The notes below the pieces were generated by a model. That model was not told where the DNA came from. It searched no databases and worked only from the letters and a program-made list of their open reading frames with translations. Below are positions 38,794 to 47,118 of a DNA stretch of 47,118 nucleotides, piece after piece. Source of the stretch: CAYQSU01 sp964420325 (GTDB taxonomy: Bacteria; Pseudomonadota; Alphaproteobacteria; Rhodospirillales; Defluviicoccaceae); the NCBI GenBank assembly GCA_964420325.1, contig CAYQSU010000019.1:1-47118 (forward strand). Reading direction: 5' to 3'. The translations under genes and the position numbers were made by a program. Each line of letters begins with the position of its first letter. The stretch's first letter is position 1.

Positions 38794-40407
38794 ATGTTCA
38801 GAACTGCAGAACTCGGCCGGGAGATCGCCAAGGACGATTATCACAAGCACGCACCTGTGCTCCGCGCCGAGCTCCTGGAGATCCAACAGCAGCTGAAGGA
38901 GCGCAGGTTCCCCGTCATCGTCGTCTTCGCGGGCGTGGATGCCGCGGGCAAGAGCGAGACCATCAATCTGTTGAACGAATGGATGGACCCTCGCTGGCTG
39001 ATGACCCGGGCCTACGGCCCGCCGTCGGACGAAATGGCCGAGCGGCCGGAATACTGGCGCTACTGGCGCGATCTGCCGCCGAAGGGGCGGATCGGTCTCT
39101 TTCTCAGCTGCTGGTACTCGCGGCCGCTCATCGACCGCGTCTACGACCGAACCTCTGAAGCCGAGTTCGACGAAGCGTTGGATCGCGTCATCGCCTTCGA
39201 GAAGGCGCTCGCCGACGACGGCGCGCTCATCGTCAAGTTCTGGATGCATCTCGGCAAGAAGGCGCAGAAGGAGCGGCTGCGCTCCCTCGAGAAGGACCCG
39301 CTCACCCGCTGGCGGGTCTCCCAGACCGACTGGGATCACTGGCACATGTACGACGGCTTCGTCGCCGCCGCCGAGCGCCTCATCATCCGCACCAGCACCG
39401 GTCATGCGCCATGGCACATCGTCGAGGGCTGGGAAAGACGCTACCGCAGCCTCGCCGTCGGCAAGATCCTGCGCGACTCCCTGCTCAAGCACCTGGAGAC
39501 CCGCGACGTCATGCGCCACGCCGTCGCCGAGTTCGAGGCGCGACGCCGCAAGGTCGCTGCGGATCCGGGCGAGGGAAGCCCACCGGCGTCGCAAGGATCG
39601 CCGCTTGGCGCCAACGTCATCGAGCTGCCGAAGGTTTCAGTCCTGAGCCGCCTCGACATGTCGGCGGCACTCAAGAAAAGCGACTACCGGCACCTTCTGG
39701 AGACGTATCAGGGCAAGGTCAATCAAAGCTTTCGCCAGGCCAAGGATCTCGGCCTCTCGACCATTCTGGTGTTCGAAGGTTGGGATGCGGCCGGCAAGGG
39801 CGGCGCCATCCGCCGCGTCACCGCAGCACTCGACGCTCGCGACTACCAGGTCATCCCGTTCGCCGCACCGACGGACGAGGAACAGGCGCAGCACTATCTG
39901 TGGCGCTTCTGGCGCCACCTTTCGCGCGCCGGCCGCATGACCGTCTACGACCGCAGCTGGTACGGCCGCGTTCTCGTCGAACGCGTCGAAGGCTTCGCGA
40001 GGGAGGCCGAGTGGCGCCGCGCCTATGCCGAGATCAACGATTTCGAGGACCAGTTGGTCCGCCACGGCATCGTGCTCTGCAAGTTTTGGCTGCACATCAC
40101 CAAGGATGAGCAACACGAGCGCTTCAAGGCCCGGGAACAGGTGCAATACAAGCGCTGGAAGCTGACCGAGGAGGACTGGCGAAACCGCGAGAGGTGGGAC
40201 CTCTACGAGGCCGCCGTCAATGACATGGTGGAGCGGACCAGCACGACGCAGGCTCCCTGGACGCTCGTGGAAGCCAACGACAAGAGCCACGCCCGCATCA
40301 AGGTGCTGAAGACGATCTCCGACGGCCTCAAGGCCGGCATCACGCGCGAGCAGACGGCGGAGCACGCGGCTTGGCGAACCAAGAAAGAGAACAAGGTGTC
40401 TGGGTGA
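38794..40407 (+). CDS. pap: Polyphosphate:AMP phosphotransferase, two fused PPK2 domains
   Basis: A 537-residue class-II PPK2-type kinase with two tandem P-loop domains. The first has VIVVFAGVDAAGKSETINLL (Walker A about 47-54), with lid and Walker B elements WRDLPPKGRIGLFLSCWYSR. The second has ILVFEGWDAAGKGGAIRRVT (about 329-336) and GRMTVYDRSWYGRVLVERVE. The duplicated form matches polyphosphate:AMP phosphotransferase, which makes ADP from AMP with polyphosphate as donor; nucleotide choice is inferred. The first domain has GKSETI where the second has GKGGAI. GGAGG precedes ATG 38794. Its stop overlaps the ppk1 start as GTGA (40404-40407), so the two are coupled. Confidence 0.93.
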   Translation: MFRTAELGREIAKDDYHKHAPVLRAELLEIQQQLKERRFPVIVVFAGVDAAGKSETINLLNEWMDPRWLMTRAYGPPSDEMAERPEYWRYWRDLPPKGRIGLFLSCWYSRPLIDRVYDRTSEAEFDEALDRVIAFEKALADDGALIVKFWMHLGKKAQKERLRSLEKDPLTRWRVSQTDWDHWHMYDGFVAAAERLIIRTSTGHAPWHIVEGWERRYRSLAVGKILRDSLLKHLETRDVMRHAVAEFEARRRKVAADPGEGSPPASQGSPLGANVIELPKVSVLSRLDMSAALKKSDYRHLLETYQGKVNQSFRQAKDLGLSTILVFEGWDAAGKGGAIRRVTAALDARDYQVIPFAAPTDEEQAQHYLWRFWRHLSRAGRMTVYDRSWYGRVLVERVEGFAREAEWRRAYAEINDFEDQLVRHGIVLCKFWLHITKDEQHERFKAREQVQYKRWKLTEEDWRNRERWDLYEAAVNDMVERTSTTQAPWTLVEANDKSHARIKVLKTISDGLKAGITREQTAEHAAWRTKKENKVSG

Positions 40408-42722
40408 CCAGCCCGACCAAGACCTCTCCCGCTACCGCAGAGGCGCACCAGGTGCCGAGTCGGCCGGAAGGTGCAAGCGACGAGCCGCCCGGGGATCAGC
40501 CGCCATCGGAGGCGAGAACGGGATCGCCCCGGCGTACTCCGATCAAGGTTCGGGAAGGCGGTGTCGTCGTTGAGCCAAGGGCAAACCGCGAAGCTCTGCC
40601 GCCTTCGGACCTGCGCGCTCCGGAGCTTTACCTAAGTCGCGAGCTCACCTGGCTGCAATTCAACGAAAGGGTGCTCCACGAGGCCGAGGATCCGCGCACA
40701 CCGTTGCTGGAACGCGTCAAGTTCCTGGCCATCGCCGCCAGCAACATGGATGAGTTCTTCATGAAGCGAATCGGCGGTCTCAAGCAACAGATCGGCGCCG
40801 GCGTGCAGAAGCGGACCGTCGACGGCCGGACCCCCAGCCAGCAGCTCGAGGCGTGCCGCGCCGTCATTCGCGCCTTCATGCTGCACAAACGACAAGTCTA
40901 TATCGACATCCTGCGCGAGCTGCGAAGGCGCGATGTCCGCGTCTTTCGCTTCGAGGAACTCAACAAGGAGGAGAAGGCTGCGGTTCTCGACTACTATCAC
41001 CTGAACATTTTTCCGCTGCTGACGCCGCTCGCCATCGATCCGGCGCACCCGTTTCCGTTCATCTCGAACCTGTCTCTGAACCTGCTCGTCACCCTGCGCT
41101 TTCCTGAAGAACCCGAATTGACGCTCGCGCGCATCAAGGTGCCCGTGGGCGCCGATGTTCCGCGCTTCCTCCGCGTCGACGCCAACAACCATTTTGTCAT
41201 GCTCGAGGACGTCATGGCCCGATCCCTCGGGGATCTGTTCCCGGGCATGGACATCGATTCCGTCGAGTACTTTCGCGTCACCCGCAACGCCAACACCGAA
41301 CGCGACGAGGAACAGGCCGACGATCTCTTGGCGATGATCGAGGCCGAGCTTCGCGAGCGCAGGTTCGCCCCGATCGTCCGGCTGGAAACCAACGCCGGCA
41401 TCGACGCCACACATCGGGGGATGCTGGCAGCGGAACTCGGCCTCCACGAAGTCGACGACGTTTACGAAACCGACGTCATGATCGGCATGCGGGACCTGAT
41501 GGAGCTGGCCGCCCTGAACGTCCCCGAGCTGCACGATCGTACCCATCAGCCGATCACCAACGTCAAGCTCCAGGATCGCGACAACATCTTTCACATCATC
41601 CGCGAGAACGGGCCCATCCTGCTGCATCACCCCTACGAATCCTTCGCCACGTCGGTCACGCGCTTCGTCCGCGAAGCCGCATCGGACCCCAAGGTCCTTG
41701 CCGTCAAGATGACCCTCTATCGGACGTCGGCCGATACCCAGATCATCGATCACCTGATCGAGGCCGCGCGCAACGGCAAACAGGTTGCCGTCGTCGTCGA
41801 GCTGAAGGCGCGGTTCGACGAGGCCGCCAACATCCGGTGGGCGAGCCGCATGGAGGAGGCCGGCATCCATGTCACCTACGGCGTGCTCGGCCTCAAGACC
41901 CATTGCAAGGTCGTTCTCGTCGTGCGCCGGGACTACAACGGGCTCAAGCGCTACGCGCACATCGGCACCGGCAACTATCACGCCGGCACCGCCCGCATCT
42001 ACGGCGATCTCGGCCTCCTGACGTGCGATCCGGACATCGGCCAGGACCTGACCGAGCTGTTCAACTACCTCACCACCGGCTGCCGGCCGGCTCGCAACTA
42101 CCGCAAGATCCTGGCCGCGCCGAACCTCATGAAGCGCGGGCTCCTCGCCAAGATCGATCGTGAGATCGCCCAGCACAGCGACGAGACCCCTGGTCTCATC
42201 CGCTTCAAGGCCAACGCGCTTGAGGATGTGGATATCGTCGAAGCGCTCTATCGTGCCTCCAGGGCCGGGGTCCAGGTCGAGCTGATCATTCGCGACACCT
42301 GCCGGCTCAGGCCCGGCCTCCCGGGCCTGTCCGACACCATCACCGTCATCAGCATCGTCGGCCGTTTCCTCGAGCATACCCGCATCTACTACTTCCAGAA
42401 CGGCGGCGACGAGGAGTACTTCATCGGCTCGGCGGACCTGATGACCCGCAACCTGGAGATGCGGGTCGAGGTTCTGGTGCCGATCGAGGCCCCGGCTCTC
42501 AGTCGGGACCTGAATGCGACCCTCGACGGCCAGATCCGCGACCGGCGGAGCGCCTGGGAGATGCGATCCGACGGCAGCTACGTCCAGCGGCGCCCGACGA
42601 GTGAGCGCGAGGAACGATCGTGCCAGGAGGTGCTGATCGCCGCCGCGCAGTTGCGGGCCGAGAGAGCCAAGCGACTGCGCAAGCTCAAGCCCCGGGCGTT
42701 CGCCCGACGCGCGCCCAAGTAG
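40404..42722 (+). CDS. ppk1: Polyphosphate kinase 1
   Basis: A 772-residue PLD-fold enzyme that polymerises the gamma phosphate of ATP into polyphosphate and runs backward to make ATP. A disordered, Pro/Glu-rich extension of about 70 residues precedes the N domain (LYLSRELTWLQFNERVLHEA, then AIAASNMDEFFMKRIGGLKQ). The catalytic core has LKTHCKVV with His500, matching the autophosphorylated histidine, and YAHIGTGNYH with His519, spaced 19 residues as in the E. coli enzyme. DTCRLRPGLPGLSD and FIGSADLMTRNLEMRVEV finish the active site. GTG 40404 overlaps the pap stop; AAGG lies 8 bases upstream. Membrane association, as in other PPK1, is expected. Having ppk1, pap and ppx together gives a full polyphosphate cycle. 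Confidence 0.95.
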   Translation: MTSPTKTSPATAEAHQVPSRPEGASDEPPGDQPPSEARTGSPRRTPIKVREGGVVVEPRANREALPPSDLRAPELYLSRELTWLQFNERVLHEAEDPRTPLLERVKFLAIAASNMDEFFMKRIGGLKQQIGAGVQKRTVDGRTPSQQLEACRAVIRAFMLHKRQVYIDILRELRRRDVRVFRFEELNKEEKAAVLDYYHLNIFPLLTPLAIDPAHPFPFISNLSLNLLVTLRFPEEPELTLARIKVPVGADVPRFLRVDANNHFVMLEDVMARSLGDLFPGMDIDSVEYFRVTRNANTERDEEQADDLLAMIEAELRERRFAPIVRLETNAGIDATHRGMLAAELGLHEVDDVYETDVMIGMRDLMELAALNVPELHDRTHQPITNVKLQDRDNIFHIIRENGPILLHHPYESFATSVTRFVREAASDPKVLAVKMTLYRTSADTQIIDHLIEAARNGKQVAVVVELKARFDEAANIRWASRMEEAGIHVTYGVLGLKTHCKVVLVVRRDYNGLKRYAHIGTGNYHAGTARIYGDLGLLTCDPDIGQDLTELFNYLTTGCRPARNYRKILAAPNLMKRGLLAKIDREIAQHSDETPGLIRFKANALEDVDIVEALYRASRAGVQVELIIRDTCRLRPGLPGLSDTITVISIVGRFLEHTRIYYFQNGGDEEYFIGSADLMTRNLEMRVEVLVPIEAPALSRDLNATLDGQIRDRRSAWEMRSDGSYVQRRPTSEREERSCQEVLIAAAQLRAERAKRLRKLKPRAFARRAPK

Positions 42723-42749
42723 GCGGGCCGAGCCCCTCTGTTGGCAGGT

Positions 42750-43295
42750 CTATGGCTCCACCCGCTCGAGCGTGCCCCAGATGCGCTGTTCGACCTCGCC
42801 GTTGCGCACGCGGACGAACGCGAGCGCCAGATCCCCCTTCTTGGTGAGCGTGCGGTTGTACGTCTGCATGACGTAGTCGCCCTCCTCGGACACCGTCAGC
42901 ATGTTGACGGTCAGCGTCCGCTCGAGGATCCGCGCCCAGGCGTACGAGCGACGGTCGAGGACGATGCTGCCGCCGCTCTCGCTCTGGCCCCCGGACCCGG
43001 CCGCAACGAACACCCGCGGGTTGTCGGCCGACGGGAGAAGGTCGAGGAACTGGCTGCGAAAGCGCTTGTCCTCGCCCGGCTTGACGATCGTCGTCTGCCA
43101 CTCGACGCTGAAGCCCGCCTCCGCATAGGGACGGATCTGCACGCGCAGCTCGCGGCGGTCAACCTCGGTGCTCGGGAACACCGACAGCCCTTCATAGGTG
43201 CCGAAGAACTCCTTCAGCGGAGCGTCGGAGCCGCGCGCCGGCAGCGCCAGCGCCAGCATGATCAGAAGCAAGGGGAGCACCCGGTTCGTCCGCAT
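42750..43295 (-). CDS. Secreted protein of unknown function
   Basis: A 181-residue exported protein that I do not recognise. ATG 43295 follows GGAGGAGACGGGAC. The signal peptide is NRVLPLLLIMLALALPARGS. The mature part has EFFGTYEGLSVFPSTEVDRR, VEWQTTIVKPGEDKRFRSQF, SGGSIVLDRRSYAWARILER and a C-terminal NGEVEQRIWGTLERV, with the look of an antiparallel beta-sheet protein of the lipocalin or avidin-like kind (impression only). No cysteines in the mature part, no membrane segment. It lies between ppk1 (convergent) and the flagellar genes (same strand, but behind two terminator hairpins), so it is probably transcribed on its own. Confidence 0.7.
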   Translation of the reverse strand: MRTNRVLPLLLIMLALALPARGSDAPLKEFFGTYEGLSVFPSTEVDRRELRVQIRPYAEAGFSVEWQTTIVKPGEDKRFRSQFLDLLPSADNPRVFVAAGSGGQSESGGSIVLDRRSYAWARILERTLTVNMLTVSEEGDYVMQTYNRTLTKKGDLALAFVRVRNGEVEQRIWGTLERVEP

Positions 43296-43414
43296 GTCCC
43301 GTCTCCTCCCTGTGGTCCTCTCCCGTCAGGCCGAGCGGATCGGCGATTTATGGCAGCTGCGTCCCGACCGCGCGACAAAAAAACACCGGTTGAACGGGCA
43401 TCGCCCCTGAGCAA

Positions 43415-43445
43415 ACGGGGCCCCGGCCTTGTGCCGGAGCCCCGT
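43415..43445 (-). terminator. Terminator hairpin downstream of flgE (distal)
   Basis: ACGGGG...CCGGC pairs with GCCGG...CCCCGT over 13 bases with one mismatch and a 5-base loop (CTTGT). On the minus strand the stem is followed by a short T-stretch (GTTTGC). It ends the leftward flagellar operon together with the nearer hairpin at 43471-43493. Confidence 0.65.
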
Positions 43446-43470
43446 CCTCGGGCGGAGAGTGGTGGTGTTG

Positions 43471-43493
43471 GGCCGACCGGCTCGCGGTCGGCC
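43471..43493 (-). terminator. Hairpin immediately after flgE (proximal)
   Basis: GGCCGACCG (43471-43479) and CGGTCGGCC (43485-43493) form a perfect 9-bp stem with loop GCTCG, 20 bases beyond the flgE stop. It has no T-run and may act as an mRNA 3'-end stabiliser or first pause ahead of the second hairpin. Confidence 0.55.
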
Positions 43494-43513
43494 TGGAGTT
43501 AACGCCCTTCCCG

Positions 43514-45253
43514 TCAACGCTTGGTGTTGACCAGCTCCTCGAGCATCTGGTCGGCGGTGCGGATGATGCGGGTGGCCGCGGTGTAGGCCCGCTGCACCAT
43601 GATCATGTCGGTGAACTCCTCGCCGATGTCGACGGTCGAGGCCTCGAGGGAGGCCTGCTGGATCGATCCGGCGGGACCGGCGTTGGCGACGCGCAGCGTC
43701 GGGTCGCCGGATCGCGACGTCGGGATCCACACGTTGCCGGTCTTGCCCTCGAGGCCGCTCGGGTTGACGAAGGTGGCCACCGGGACCTTGAAGATGGGGC
43801 GGAGCTCGCCGTTGTCGAAGATCGCCGTCATCAGCCCCTGCTCGTCGATGGTGAGGCCGGCGAAGTTGCCGAAGCGGGCGCCGTTCTGCTGGATGAACGT
43901 GGGCGTGAAGGCGGCGCCGTACTGGGTCAGGCCGTTGGCCTCGCCGGCGGTGCCGAAGTCGAGGGCGATGCGGGCGATGTCGACGATGCCGTCGCCGTCG
44001 ATGTCGGTGTTGTCCATGTCGCCGGCGCCATCGGAGAAGCCGGTGACCGCCAGCGTGTCGACATTGAACGTCTGCGGCAACCCCTCGGCGTTGAAGACGA
44101 TCGCCGCACCGGCGACCGTCTTGTCGAGGATGGTGAACTGGAACGGCGCGCCGCCGCCGATGATCGACGGCGCGAGGCCCTGGCGGGTGATGGCGGTCCC
44201 GGTGGCGAGGCCGGTGCCGGTCAGGTTGGTGATGTCGATGTCGTAGTCGCCGCCGCCGCCGGCAGCGTTGCCGAAGACGAGGACGAGCGGATTGCCCGCC
44301 TTCAGCGCCACCGTGTAGTCGCCGCCGCCGCCGGTGAACGCGGCGTCGGCGTCGATCGCGGTCCGCAGGTTGGTGACCGCCTGCGCAAGCGTCGCGCCGG
44401 CGGGCCAGGTCGGCGTGTCGTACGTGTAGGTGACGCCGTTGACGGTGACGGCGGTGACGCCCGACGCCCACGTCGCGGGATCGCCGCCGAATTCCAGCTG
44501 GCCGACGCTGGCATAGACGCCGCCCGCCGCATCGTGGAGCGTGGTCACCGCCGCGCCCGACGGCGGCTCGATGGTCAGATCCCACTGGTTGGCCGCCGTC
44601 TTGGTGAAGTCGAAGCGGACATCCATGGTGTTGCCGAGGCTGTTGAAGAACTGGATGTCGAGGGTGTGGCTGTCGGCCACGGCGGCGTTGGCCGGGAGGT
44701 TGGCGCCGACGGCAATCGTCGAGGTCTCGGTGGCGGTGCCGCCGACCCGGTTGAGGTTGACCGTCTGCAGGAAGTCGGTCGAGATGATGTTCTGGTTGGT
44801 GAGCGTCGCCGTCGAGTTCGGCGGCAGGATGATGTTGCCGAGCGCGTCCACCGGCCACGCCTGGAGGTAGTGGCCCGAGGTGTTCTTGAGAAAGCCTTCG
44901 TCGTCCTTGAAGAAGGAGCCGGCGCGGGTGAACATGAACTGGTCGTTGACGCCGGGCCGGCTCGCCTCGTTGACCACGAACATGCCGGCACCGGAGATGC
45001 TGAAGTCGGTCTGCGAGGTGGTCGCCTCGAGCAGCCCCTGGACGTCGTTCATCGCGAACGGGCGCGACTGCACGCCGCCCGCCGAGTAGAAGGTCACCGA
45101 GGTCTGCTTGGTCATCAGCGTCTGGAACTCGGTCTTGGTCTTCTTGTAGCCGGTGGTGTTGACGTTGGTGATGTTATCGGCGATCGCGCCCATGGCGCTG
45201 CTGTTCGCCACCAGGCCCGAGACGCCTGCTCCAAGCGATCCGAATAGGCTCAT
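43514..45253 (-). CDS. flgE: Flagellar hook protein FlgE
   Basis: A 579-residue subunit of the flagellar hook, secreted by the flagellar type III system. The N-terminus MSLFGSLGAGVSGLVANSSA, then AIADNITNVNTTGYKKTKTE, is the flagellar rod/hook D0 helix; the C-terminus EASTVDIGEEFTDMIMVQRA, then YTAATRIIRTADQMLEEL, is the matching D0 helix. In between are D1/D2 domains with VGQLEFGGDPATWASGV and glycine-rich loops (GGGGDYTVAL and GGGGDYDIDI). It is longer than the roughly 400-residue enteric FlgE, which means extra outer domains. GAGGAG precedes ATG 45253. It follows flgD and is the last gene of this run, closed by two hairpins. Confidence 0.95.
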   Translation of the reverse strand: MSLFGSLGAGVSGLVANSSAMGAIADNITNVNTTGYKKTKTEFQTLMTKQTSVTFYSAGGVQSRPFAMNDVQGLLEATTSQTDFSISGAGMFVVNEASRPGVNDQFMFTRAGSFFKDDEGFLKNTSGHYLQAWPVDALGNIILPPNSTATLTNQNIISTDFLQTVNLNRVGGTATETSTIAVGANLPANAAVADSHTLDIQFFNSLGNTMDVRFDFTKTAANQWDLTIEPPSGAAVTTLHDAAGGVYASVGQLEFGGDPATWASGVTAVTVNGVTYTYDTPTWPAGATLAQAVTNLRTAIDADAAFTGGGGDYTVALKAGNPLVLVFGNAAGGGGDYDIDITNLTGTGLATGTAITRQGLAPSIIGGGAPFQFTILDKTVAGAAIVFNAEGLPQTFNVDTLAVTGFSDGAGDMDNTDIDGDGIVDIARIALDFGTAGEANGLTQYGAAFTPTFIQQNGARFGNFAGLTIDEQGLMTAIFDNGELRPIFKVPVATFVNPSGLEGKTGNVWIPTSRSGDPTLRVANAGPAGSIQQASLEASTVDIGEEFTDMIMVQRAYTAATRIIRTADQMLEELVNTKR

Positions 45254-45313
45254 GCTGACTCTCCTCTGCCGCTGCCCGGCTCCGGCGGGGCTCGCCCCGC
45301 GTCCGGCACGTCT

Positions 45314-46000
45314 CTACGATCGGGGATCCGCTTTCTTCTCGGGTTCGTTCACCGAGATCACATCCTTCATCGGGATGCGCACGTCGCCCATGAACAGGAT
45401 GACCTCGTCGTTGTCGCTGGTCGCCCCGGTGACCGTGCCGAACACCGCCGTCCGGGCCTTGGCGAACGAGCCGTCGGCCTTGGCGGCGGACACCTCCAGG
45501 GTGTAGGCGCCGTCGGCAACGGCGTTTCCGAAGTTGTCGGTGCCGTTCCACACGAAGCTGTGGGTTCCGGCGTCGGTCTTGCCGCCTTGGACGAAGACGA
45601 CGCGGCCGATCCTGTCCCTGATGGCGATGGTGGTGGTCTGGACGTTCTCGGCGAGCGTGTAGGTGGCCTCGGCCTTGCCCTGCTCGAGAGGCAGGACGTT
45701 GCCGTTGGCCTCGGCCCGCGTCCCGAGAAAGCCGACCATCGCCGCGACCTGCGTCGCCTGCTGGACCTTGAGCAGCTTCTCGAGGTTGGCGTTCTGGTAG
45801 ATCTGCTGCTCGACGCTGGCGAACTGGACGAGCTGGGCGGTGAACTCGTTGGCATCCATGGGATCCAGCGGATCCTGGTTCTGCAGCTGGGTCACCAGGA
45901 GATGCAGGAACTTGTTGAGGTCGTCCTGCAGCTTCGCGGCGTCGCGGCCGGCCTGGCCGCTGCCAAGCGCGCCGGATCCCGTCAAGCCTTGCACGATCAT
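45314..46000 (-). CDS. flgD: Flagellar hook assembly (capping) protein FlgD
   Basis: A 228-residue scaffold that caps the growing hook and helps FlgE polymerise. The N-terminal signature is LNKFLHLLVTQLQNQDPLDP, MDANEFTAQLVQFASVEQQI; the C-terminal part has a Tudor/FlgD-Ig-like beta domain: RIGRVVFVQGGKTDAGTHSF, then WNGTDNFGNAVADGAYTLEV, the FlgD-Ig hallmark. Length is typical. ATG 46000 follows a purine-rich GAGAGAG. It lies 27 bases after fliK and 60 before flgE on the same strand. Confidence 0.95.
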   Translation of the reverse strand: MIVQGLTGSGALGSGQAGRDAAKLQDDLNKFLHLLVTQLQNQDPLDPMDANEFTAQLVQFASVEQQIYQNANLEKLLKVQQATQVAAMVGFLGTRAEANGNVLPLEQGKAEATYTLAENVQTTTIAIRDRIGRVVFVQGGKTDAGTHSFVWNGTDNFGNAVADGAYTLEVSAAKADGSFAKARTAVFGTVTGATSDNDEVILFMGDVRIPMKDVISVNEPEKKADPRS

Positions 46001-46027
46001 CTTGCTCTCTCTCCGTCGTTCGAGTGC

Positions 46028-47118
46028 TCACGCGAGGATGTTCAGCCGCCCCGGCAGGACCTCGCTGGAACCGCCGGCGAGCGCCTCCACCACGGGCTCG
46101 TCGTCGGCCTCCGCATCCCGGTCGGCGGCTCCGTCCGAGAGGCCGTGTCCGCCGCGGGCATCGCCGCCCGCCGGGCGGTCGTCGTAGCCGCGCAGATTGA
46201 AGCTGAGGCTGCCGGAGTCGGCCTTGAACCCGGCGTCCTGGAAGGCGCGCTCCAGCATCCGCGCGTCGCCGCGCAGAAGCTCGAAGGTCTGACGGTTGTC
46301 GGCGGTGAGGGTGGCGTGGACGCGGCCGTCCGGACCAAGGTCGAGCCGCACCTCGATGCGCCCGAGCGATGCCGGCCGGAGCTGGATGTTGATGCGGTCG
46401 GCCCCACCCTTGAGCGCCCTGGTGATGTGGACGCTCACCTGATCGGCGACGGAGACCGGCCGCGTGGTCGGTGCGGCGGCGGGCTTCGCCGGCACGGTCG
46501 GGGCGAGGCGGCCCGGTCCGGCGCCGGCAGCACCGCCCGGAATAGCCGTTGCGGCCTGCGGTCCGGCCGCGGAGCCCGCGCCTTGCGAGGCCGCGGCGGC
46601 GGGTCCGAGAGCGCCCGCCGTCCTCGCGGTGCCGCCGGCCTGCGCGGCCTGGGCGAAGACGAGACCCGGCTGCGGCTGGCCCGCCGTCGCGTCGCCCGCG
46701 GCGGCCGGCACGGCCTGGACGCCGGCGATGGCGGCGCTGCGTGCCGTAGGCGAACCGGCAGCGGCGGTCGCGGACGCCGTCCGTCCCTTCGTCGCGGAGG
46801 GTTCGGCGTTGGCGGCGACGACGGCCGCCGGCACCAGCGTCGACGACGCCCGCGAAACCAGCGGCTGCGGGTCTTGAGAAATCCTGACGGCCGACGGCGA
46901 ATCCGAACCGGCCGGCGTCGACGACGGCTTCGCGCCCTCCGGCGGCGACGGCTGGACCGCCACGGTCGTCTCCTGGCGGGCCGGCGTGGCCGATGGACGG
47001 CGGGAGGATTCGGCTGCGGCCTGGGAGACGCTCCCGGCGCTGCCGCTCTCGGACGCGGGACCATTGCCTGCCGGCGCCCAGGCGAGCCGCCCGTCCAAAG
47101 CCGGTGCCGCACCATCGA
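46028..47118 (-). CDS. fliK: Flagellar hook-length control protein FliK, C-terminal part (runs off the window)
   Basis: At least 363 residues of the hook ruler that switches export from hook to filament subunits. The visible N-terminal 230 residues are a low-complexity Ala/Pro/Gly/Ser-rich stretch, as expected of the unfolded ruler. The conserved C-terminal domain begins near VSVADQVSVHITRALKGGAD and has INIQLRPASLGRIEVRLDLG and LTADNRQTFELLRGDARMLE, the Flg_hook family core, then AFQDAGFKADSGSLSFNLRG. The protein ends in an acidic tail and RLNILA. The start lies to the right of the window. It is upstream of flgD and flgE, the usual alphaproteobacterial order. Confidence 0.93.
   Translation of the reverse strand, partial: DGAAPALDGRLAWAPAGNGPASESGSAGSVSQAAAESSRRPSATPARQETTVAVQPSPPEGAKPSSTPAGSDSPSAVRISQDPQPLVSRASSTLVPAAVVAANAEPSATKGRTASATAAAGSPTARSAAIAGVQAVPAAAGDATAGQPQPGLVFAQAAQAGGTARTAGALGPAAAASQGAGSAAGPQAATAIPGGAAGAGPGRLAPTVPAKPAAAPTTRPVSVADQVSVHITRALKGGADRINIQLRPASLGRIEVRLDLGPDGRVHATLTADNRQTFELLRGDARMLERAFQDAGFKADSGSLSFNLRGYDDRPAGGDARGGHGLSDGAADRDAEADDEPVVEALAGGSSEVLPGRLNILA

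Noticed and set aside
43375..43390. Seven A/T bases as a rho-independent terminator for the flagellar operon
   Set aside because: The run at 43377-43383 has no stable stem directly before it on the minus strand; the hairpins at 43415 and 43471 are better candidates.
1..47118. CRISPR array, tRNA, rRNA or known riboswitch
   Set aside because: No regularly spaced repeats, cloverleaf-like segments, rRNA cores or recognisable riboswitch motifs were seen in the intergenic regions.

Overview
The window is GC-rich chromosomal DNA of Gram-negative, alphaproteobacterial character, most likely from the Rhodospirillales or a neighbouring order. The evidence is the order histone-deacetylase-like gene, xseB, ispA, dxs, tlyA; the fabI-aroC pair next to pdxH and cbpA/cbpM; the use of GTG and TTG starts; lipoprotein and RND systems that need an outer membrane; and flagellar genes. 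I see no rRNA, tRNA, CRISPR array, transposase or integrase.

Layout. 1-2206: the 5' end of phosphoglucomutase, then a DD-carboxypeptidase with two SPOR domains. 2207-3341: a gene-poor stretch with a pair of palindromic REP-like elements and the wreck of a 2-aminoethylphosphonate degradation locus (phnW and phnX fragments). 3342-6058: three tandem phage-tail-collar-domain genes, a small DUF6916-like gene and a GNAT acetyltransferase, with no other phage genes around. 6201-6809: a VPLPA-CTERM surface protein gene cut by an in-frame amber codon. 6960-12034: an RND efflux operon (permease and adaptor) divergent from a TetR regulator, with an operator-like palindrome between them. 12194-17300: deacetylase, xseB, ispA, dxs and tlyA, supplying isoprenoid precursors and RNA/DNA maintenance. 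17314-19122: hemerythrin, a lytic-transglycosylase-like protein and an unknown small gene. 19216-26116: aroC, fabI, a YihY/BrkB membrane protein, the cbpA/cbpM chaperone pair, a 17-kDa-antigen-like lipoprotein, pdxH and a CDF metal exporter. 26140-30688: a DUF2892 membrane protein divergent from a second RND adaptor/permease operon, with a perfect 14-bp AT-rich palindrome in the shared promoter. 30765-36970: an APH-kinase/ATPase fusion, tandem UspA, an SDR oxidoreductase, a lipoprotein esterase lying between 33-bp direct repeats, and asparagine synthase. 37125-42722: a polyphosphate island (ppx divergent from pap-ppk1). 42750-43295: an unknown secreted protein. 43415-47118: the end of a flagellar hook operon, fliK-flgD-flgE, closed by two hairpins.

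How the genes work together. Most are housekeeping: peptidoglycan trimming, the MEP and farnesyl pathway, the shikimate end step, fatty acid synthesis, vitamin B6, polyphosphate turnover and hook assembly. The accessory parts are the tail-collar/DUF6916/GNAT group, the broken phosphonate and VPLPA-CTERM genes, the two RND pumps and the esterase between repeats. The best candidate for an undescribed system is the collar triad with its two neighbours. The most informative scars are the phnW/phnX relic and the 33-bp duplication that flanks the esterase and touches the stop codons of both the SDR gene and asnB.
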